Origin: CAWUIH01 sp963922495
GTDB lineage: Bacteria; Pseudomonadota; Gammaproteobacteria; Coxiellales; Coxiellaceae
Length of the DNA: 9,442 bases
Direction of reading: 5' to 3'
NCBI GenBank assembly: GCA_963922495.1
Contig: CAWUIH010000060.1
Coordinates: 1-9,442, forward strand
A program made the position numbers and the translations under genes. Below, one piece after another: positions 5,117 to 9,442 of this stretch (the stretch's first letter is position 1; each line of letters opens with the position of its first letter). The notes under the pieces were generated by a model. It worked only from the letters and a program-made list of their open reading frames with translations. It was not told the DNA's origin and searched no databases.

Positions 5117-7480
5117 TTAAAATTTCTGCCAAGACATTTGATATTTTTCGATAGTCTGATACAACGCCTTAAAAAGCCGCTCGCATCGATCTGTATCTTG
5201 AGGGTTTTGTGCCATCGCTGCTTGAAAAGATCGCAAAGCATTTTCCAACTGTGGAACTGTCAAATACACCGCTCCACCCAATACGCGATTCAATTCAAAT
5301 AAAACGGCATCATGATTTTTTTGTGGGTAAACTTGGTCTAACTTGCGCCGTGTTTTATGCAGTTCAATGCTTAACATCCCCAACAGTTCTCGAACATATG
5401 CTTCGTCACCGTCGTAACGTGCCACACAATCTTGCCAATCGACAATGAGTAATTCTTCTGCTGTACGATCGCCTGCAATCGATTTATCATCAATGTTTAC
5501 TTTTCTAGCAAAAATATATTCGTTGAGAACGGCTTTCAATGTCGGTACGGGTGCTGGTTTAATTAATACTTTACTCATACCTGCCTCTAAACAGGCGTGT
5601 TTTTGGTCTTCACCGACATGCCCTGTCAAAGCGATAATCGGTATTTTGGTATCAAACTGACGAATACGGCGTGTGGCTTCAATCCCGCTGAAATCCGGCA
5701 AACCCACATCCATTAAAATTAAATCATAGTGTTGTTGCCGCGCTTGCTTTACCGCTGCTTCACCATTGTGGGCAATATCGATGTGACATTGCAAGCGACT
5801 GAGTGTGATTTTTGCGGTGTTGGCTGCCATAGGATTATCTTCAACCACAAGCAAGTGGGCTTGAGCTGTGGCTTTCTCTGTGTCTACGGTTGAATGGAAA
5901 GCTGGCTTAGATTTTGCCTGTAATTCTCGCAGTACGGCTTCATTTGGATCAAACACTGTATCAGCATGGTCAGTGACTTCAAGCGGAATAGTTACGGTAA
6001 ACGTGGCCCCTTCACCTAAAACACTGCTGACATCAATGGTACCATGCATTGCCACAATGTATTGCTTTACCGCATATAAACCCAGACCAGAACCTGGGTA
6101 ATTATTTTCATACGAGGGAGTCAGTCGTGAAAAATGTTCAAAAATCGTATCGAATTTGTCTTTGGGAATACCAATACCGGTATCGCTAACACTGATTTTC
6201 AAACACACCGAATCACTTGTGATTTCTGCTACTGAAACGCGAACTGAAATAGTCCCTTTCTCGGTAAATTTGAGCGCGTTACTCATTAAGTTCAGCAAAA
6301 TGCGATACAAGTTACGACGCAACCCTTTTACAAAACGCGGCACATCATCGTCAATCTGAGTGTGTAGTTGCAATCCCTGATCCTGGGCGACTGGCTGGAG
6401 TAAATCGATATTTTTTTGCACCAGCGCACGAATGTCGAACGACTCGACTTTAACTTCCACCTTACCCGACTCAATTTTCACAACTTCTAGAATTTCATTC
6501 AACAGTTGCAGTAATTGCTGAGTGGCGTTTAAACCCATATTCGCGGTATGTTCAGTTTCTTCAATGAGAGCATTCAATATTTTTTTTGGATTACTCAGGA
6601 ATTCCGGTTTATCTAATTGTGCTTGTAAAGATTCCGCATCGAATAAGAATTTTTCCATCACACCGACAAGACCTGTAATCGGAGTGCGAATGTCATGAGA
6701 CATATTTGCAATAAATTCGGATTTAGCTTTATTAGCGGCTTCAATTTGTTGTTCCTTCTTTTTTCTTTCAGTAATGTCGGTATAAATCCCCAAGATTCCA
6801 TAAACTTGATTACTAACATCAAATAAGGGGACTTTACTGACCAATGCTACAATTTCTGACCCATCTTTTCGCTTCTGTATATCTTCAATACCATCAACAG
6901 GTTTCTTGGATTTCATGACTGTTTGATCATCACTGACATACTTATCAGCTTGATCGCACCATGGCATATCAAAATCAGTCTTTCCAATAATTTCTTCGGG
7001 TTTGTTATATCCTGCTACTTTGGCAAATAATTGATTGCAACCCAGAAATCGGCCTTTAGTATCTTTCCAAAAAATATGGTGGGGAATATGAGAAATAACT
7101 TTATCAAGTAACTGGAGACTAGAACTTTCCGAATAGATACCTAAAATTCCGTAGACGGTTTGGTTATCATCAATTAATGGTACCTTACTCACGATCAATA
7201 ACTTCTCTTTTCCTTGAACGTCTTTATAAGGCTCTTCCATATTCAATTTAGGTTGGCGCGTATTGATAATATGCTGATCATCAGATTGATACTTTTCCGC
7301 ATATTGATGCCACGGCATATCATAGTCAGTTTTACCAATAACTTGGTCAATACGGTCATAACCAGAACACTTCACAAATTCTCTGTTAGCCCCTAAGAAT
7401 TTACCTTCAGTGTCTTTCCAAAACAAACAATAGGGGATAAAGTCGATTAGTCCCCTGAAAAAAGATTCTTTATTGAACAT
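5117..7480 (-). CDS. Hybrid histidine kinase: PAS-PAS-DHp-HATPase-REC-degenerate Hpt
   Basis: This 787-residue sensor kinase has no membrane segments or signal peptide, so it is probably cytoplasmic. Two similar PAS domains fill about 7-118 and 124-236, sharing FWKDT, IGKTD-DMPW, SDDQ and VSKVPL...VYGILGIY. A short coiled linker leads to the DHp helices with the phospho-histidine H262 in NMSHDIRTP. The ATPase domain has an N-box (NLMSNALKF, N401), DTGIGIP (433-439) and GSGLGL (463-468). The receiver spans 541-655, with E547/D548, phospho-acceptor D591 in LILMDVGLPDFSG, T619 and K641. Residues 680-787 resemble an Hpt four-helix module, but where H-x-x-x-G-G is expected the sequence is NRVLGG, putting N731 at the histidine site. 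The architecture is ArcB/BarA-like; the signal is unknown. No separate response regulator is adjacent. The ATG at 7478-7480 has only a weak GGA upstream. Confidence 0.93.
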   Translation of the reverse strand: MFNKESFFRGLIDFIPYCLFWKDTEGKFLGANREFVKCSGYDRIDQVIGKTDYDMPWHQYAEKYQSDDQHIINTRQPKLNMEEPYKDVQGKEKLLIVSKVPLIDDNQTVYGILGIYSESSSLQLLDKVISHIPHHIFWKDTKGRFLGCNQLFAKVAGYNKPEEIIGKTDFDMPWCDQADKYVSDDQTVMKSKKPVDGIEDIQKRKDGSEIVALVSKVPLFDVSNQVYGILGIYTDITERKKKEQQIEAANKAKSEFIANMSHDIRTPITGLVGVMEKFLFDAESLQAQLDKPEFLSNPKKILNALIEETEHTANMGLNATQQLLQLLNEILEVVKIESGKVEVKVESFDIRALVQKNIDLLQPVAQDQGLQLHTQIDDDVPRFVKGLRRNLYRILLNLMSNALKFTEKGTISVRVSVAEITSDSVCLKISVSDTGIGIPKDKFDTIFEHFSRLTPSYENNYPGSGLGLYAVKQYIVAMHGTIDVSSVLGEGATFTVTIPLEVTDHADTVFDPNEAVLRELQAKSKPAFHSTVDTEKATAQAHLLVVEDNPMAANTAKITLSRLQCHIDIAHNGEAAVKQARQQHYDLILMDVGLPDFSGIEATRRIRQFDTKIPIIALTGHVGEDQKHACLEAGMSKVLIKPAPVPTLKAVLNEYIFARKVNIDDKSIAGDRTAEELLIVDWQDCVARYDGDEAYVRELLGMLSIELHKTRRKLDQVYPQKNHDAVLFELNRVLGGAVYLTVPQLENALRSFQAAMAQNPQDTDRCERLFKALYQTIEKYQMSWQKF

Positions 7481-7517
7481 TATTAAGGATCCATTAAATA
7501 ATTGGGAGCATGATTGT

Positions 7518-7545
7518 ATAATAGAGGTTGTAAGTTATCAAGCAA
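7518..7545 (-). promoter_or_regulatory. Possible promoter of the kinase gene
   Basis: On the minus strand TTGCTT (7540-7545) is 16 bases from TATTAT (7518-7523), in the 160-base gap upstream of the kinase. It suggests that the kinase is transcribed on its own and not only from the cupin gene. By-eye match only. Confidence 0.3.
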
Positions 7546-7640
7546 TATACTCATGAACAACTAGGGGTGTCTATAACCAGATGATTACTTTTCTCAGAGT
7601 ACAATAAATTATTAAATTTAACTGCACAAAGGGAAGTCAA

Positions 7641-8669
7641 TCACATTAGGCAACAGCTTAATAATTGTTCATCATTTTCGGGATCATTTTGCTGGGTTCC
7701 CTTAGGGTTTCTCAAATAAGAGTTGAAAGGAGAGCTGATATATTTAAATAAACTATTAGAGAGTGAACTCTCATTAGGTGACAACAGTAAGCTATTATCG
7801 TCACGAACACGATTTTGGTGTGTAGATTGTCTGAGTTTTAGGTTATAATTCAATAAATAACAACACACACAAAATAGTGTAACTGTCGAAAAAGTAGTAT
7901 TGAAATACCCAATAATCGGCGATGATAGAAAGATGGCTTCCACAATCCGATGATTACTTAAAGTATCGTGGGTGAAAAATGTTGGTTGGGTTTGTACCTT
8001 ATCTTTTGTAACTTGTTTGTAATCCGAAGCTTTTTCTCCCACCGTTGCTCGTTGCAACCAATGTAAAAAATCAGTATTATCGGCGTCTTCACTCGGTGCC
8101 CAGGCTGGAAAGTCTTTGTCATGTTCAGGATCGAACCAACCCTTCTTCAATTCAAATACCTGACTATTTTCTAACGCAACAACAGTGTGATAAACATCTG
8201 AGGGTATAATAGCAACCTTTGGAGAAGAATTTTCGGTTGATAGTATACTAATGTCTTGCACGACACCCTCCTTATCAAAGGTCATTACTTTCATAACACC
8301 TGAGATAATTACAAACAATTCCCACCTGTGCATCGTGAAATCAATCCCTGATTGGTGCGACTCAACTTGACCGAAAAGAATGGAGAGTAGCCGACTGATA
8401 TTTTTTGGTAAGCCATAATTTTGGCGATTTTCTTTAATAATTTCTAATTCATAAGGTGCATGTTTATGAGGTCGGACATAAGAATTTTTGTGAATGCAGT
8501 TAATAAAAGCTTGCGAGGAAGTTTGTTCACCATTTAGAGGCAATTTACCATCAAAAGAAAAGCAATGAATTGCTCGGTTTCGTTTAGATTCAGACGCTTT
8601 TGTCACTAACGTCCCTAATTCATCTTTTCCAAAAACAATCATTGAAGGTTGTTTTGCTGTTTTTCTCAT
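7641..8669 (-). CDS. WbuC-like cupin with C-terminal tail ending in a CaaX-type motif
   Basis: Residues about 20-205 follow the WbuC-type cupin metalloprotein fold. They include SYVRPHKH (metal ligands H68 and H70), RWELFVIISG (E117), VAIIPSDVYHTVVAL (H161) and the family end GWFDPEHDKDFPAWAPSE. All four expected metal ligands are present. WbuC proteins are about 150 residues and are linked to O-antigen or sugar gene clusters; their reaction is unclear, and no such cluster is seen here. Two things are unusual. About 40 residues (71-112) are inserted between the HxH pair and the WELF strand. A roughly 135-residue tail (206-342) unlike WbuC contains a hydrophobic stretch at about 244-275 that may span a membrane, a Ser/Asn-rich region, and the final residues SCCLM. 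CCLM fits the CaaX pattern for eukaryotic prenylation. No signal peptide is visible. The start has a moderate GGTAAAG upstream. Confidence 0.8.
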   Translation of the reverse strand: MRKTAKQPSMIVFGKDELGTLVTKASESKRNRAIHCFSFDGKLPLNGEQTSSQAFINCIHKNSYVRPHKHAPYELEIIKENRQNYGLPKNISRLLSILFGQVESHQSGIDFTMHRWELFVIISGVMKVMTFDKEGVVQDISILSTENSSPKVAIIPSDVYHTVVALENSQVFELKKGWFDPEHDKDFPAWAPSEDADNTDFLHWLQRATVGEKASDYKQVTKDKVQTQPTFFTHDTLSNHRIVEAIFLSSPIIGYFNTTFSTVTLFCVCCYLLNYNLKLRQSTHQNRVRDDNSLLLSPNESSLSNSLFKYISSPFNSYLRNPKGTQQNDPENDEQLLSCCLM

Positions 8670-9081
8670 TTACTTTACCAAATTTCAAAATTGAATCATC
8701 CCTAATGACAAAATCCTGATGTTATTTACGAAAGTATCCTAAAACTTTCAATATATTGCTATATTTATCACCCTACGTTTTGATTTGTCAAACAATTAAC
8801 TCTGATTTACTCGATTAATTGGCTTAAGTCAAAATTAAATATTAGATTAGCGAAAATAAATTTCCAAGGTATAAAAAATTAGATTTACTCGTTGTCATCA
8901 ACAACGCGTCTGCTGTAATTTTATTAGAACAATTAATATGTCAGACTGGTTAATTCTCAATATGTCGTCGAAGGATCACAGCTCTCTCAATAACATTTAA
9001 TAGTTAGCAAAGCAAAAGGATTCAGCATTAGGTGCACACATTCGTTAATAATAATGTAATCGATTACATTCATAAGTTTGA
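8670..9081. other. AT-rich 412-base intergenic region
   Basis: No convincing gene is seen. The part next to the cupin start may hold its promoter: on the minus strand TTGAAA is followed after 17 bases by TAAATA, about 80 bases upstream of the ATG, a poor -10. A 10-base direct repeat GATTTACTCG occurs at 8804-8813 and 8882-8891. A six-pair hairpin (CGTTGT-CATCA-ACAACG) lies at 8890-8906, with a six-T run a few bases further on in the minus direction, a weak terminator candidate for the right-edge gene. The perfect palindrome at 9053-9070 is listed separately. The only short open frame noted (8938-9000, 20 codons) has no support. Confidence 0.6.
9053..9070. repeat. Perfect 18-bp palindrome
   Basis: AATGTAATCGATTACATT reads identically on both strands. 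It lies 11 bases downstream of the stop of the right-edge gene. As RNA it could fold to a seven-pair stem with a TCGA loop, but with few GC pairs and no clean T-run it is a poor terminator. A dimeric regulator site with TGTAA-N4-TTACA half-sites is an equally fair reading; the upstream region of the cupin gene lies on its left. Confidence 0.6.
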
Positions 9082-9442
9082 TTAAGAACCAAGGTTTGGT
9101 GGTTTTTTTATTAAATCGTCAGGTAAATCTTCAGATTTGTCACGATCATCATTCCTATAAGCATAAAACAAACTTAAGCCAGAGTCGACTAACTGCTTCT
9201 TATATTTAGAAGGATAATTCTCATCGTATAGGATTGCTTCCAAGTTTCCCAGTAATAGTTTATTCGTTGCAGTGGCATCGGAATTAAATATTTTTTTCTT
9301 GTTCTTTTGCTTTTCAAAGCTGGCCCTGACAAAAGTGGGCGCTTGATAGTGAAAATCCGAATTGTAGTACAGGTAAGCCCAGGCCAAACTCACGGCGTTT
9401 TCATGAACAAATGTTGAGCGATTTGTTGTAAAATAGGCTCCT
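9082..9442 (-). CDS. Unrecognised protein, C-terminal part, runs off the window
   Basis: The frame is open from the right edge to a TAA at 9082-9084, giving at least 119 residues without a methionine in the first 16, so the true start lies beyond the window. The GTG at 9391-9393 is probably an internal valine. I recognise no family. The visible part has an aromatic stretch (SLAWAYLYYNSDFHYQAPTF), a lysine-rich run (EKQKNKKK), and a region LLLGNLEAILYDENYPSKYK, then a charged tail ending KKPPNLGS. No transmembrane helix or catalytic motif is evident. The gene reads toward the cupin gene, separated from it by 412 AT-rich bases. It could be part of a larger accessory or secreted protein, but nothing here decides that. 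Confidence 0.55.
   Translation of the reverse strand, partial: GAYFTTNRSTFVHENAVSLAWAYLYYNSDFHYQAPTFVRASFEKQKNKKKIFNSDATATNKLLLGNLEAILYDENYPSKYKKQLVDSGLSLFYAYRNDDRDKSEDLPDDLIKKPPNLGS

Noticed and set aside
5011..5241. 76-codon minus-strand open frame
   Set aside because: It overlaps the 3' end of the kinase gene in another frame, has no family match and no ribosome binding site; the kinase motifs prove the other frame.
5288..5290. Sequencing error as the cause of Asn731
   Set aside because: It cannot be excluded from one sequence, but the reading frame is clean through the domain, so I kept the substitution as a finding and did not correct it.
8804..8891. Direct repeat GATTTACTCG as a CRISPR or iteron-like element
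   Set aside because: Only two 10-base copies 78 bases apart, with no further units or associated genes.
8938..9000. 20-codon plus-strand open frame (MSDWLILNMSSKDHSSLNNI)
   Set aside because: Too short for support, with no ribosome binding site and no known family.

Overview
The window looks like chromosomal DNA from a moderately AT-rich gammaproteobacterium, most likely in or near the Legionellales/Coxiellaceae (an inference from gene content). It has SMC-partner genes scpA and scpB, which replace the MukBEF system of enteric bacteria, followed by rluB. It also has a yciB-yciI-bolA cluster typical of gammaproteobacteria. The right half is accessory: a PAS-PAS hybrid histidine kinase and two or three proteins with features found in host-associated bacteria, namely degenerate ankyrin-like units and a C-terminal CaaX-type tetrapeptide.

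Layout. Positions 1-55 look like the end of an insertion sequence, perhaps IS21-like, with two imperfect 24-bp repeats. An operon of scpA, scpB and rluB runs leftward from about 2256 to 99. Diverging from it at 2401 is a compact rightward operon: yciB (inner-membrane septation protein A), yciI, bolA and a small four-cysteine DUF2256 protein, ending at 3684. A convergent gap holds an imperfect hairpin. Everything after it is on the minus strand: an ankyrin-like protein of unknown function (3879-4949), a 787-residue hybrid sensor kinase (5117-7480), a WbuC-like cupin with an internal insertion and a long hydrophobic-containing tail ending CCLM (7641-8669), an AT-rich 412-base gap with an 18-bp perfect palindrome, and the C-terminal part of an unrecognised gene running off the right edge (9082-9442).

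How they fit together. ScpA and ScpB act with SMC in chromosome compaction and segregation; RluB modifies 23S rRNA. YciB acts in the cell envelope, and BolA is linked to iron-sulfur and glutaredoxin biology and cell shape. The kinase probably senses through two duplicated PAS domains and passes phosphate from H262 to its own receiver D591. Its C-terminal domain looks like an Hpt module whose phospho-accepting histidine is asparagine, so a canonical full relay is unlikely from this protein alone. The proteins on either side of the kinase are the most unusual content and could be secreted host-directed effectors, but no secretion genes are in the window and that remains a hypothesis.
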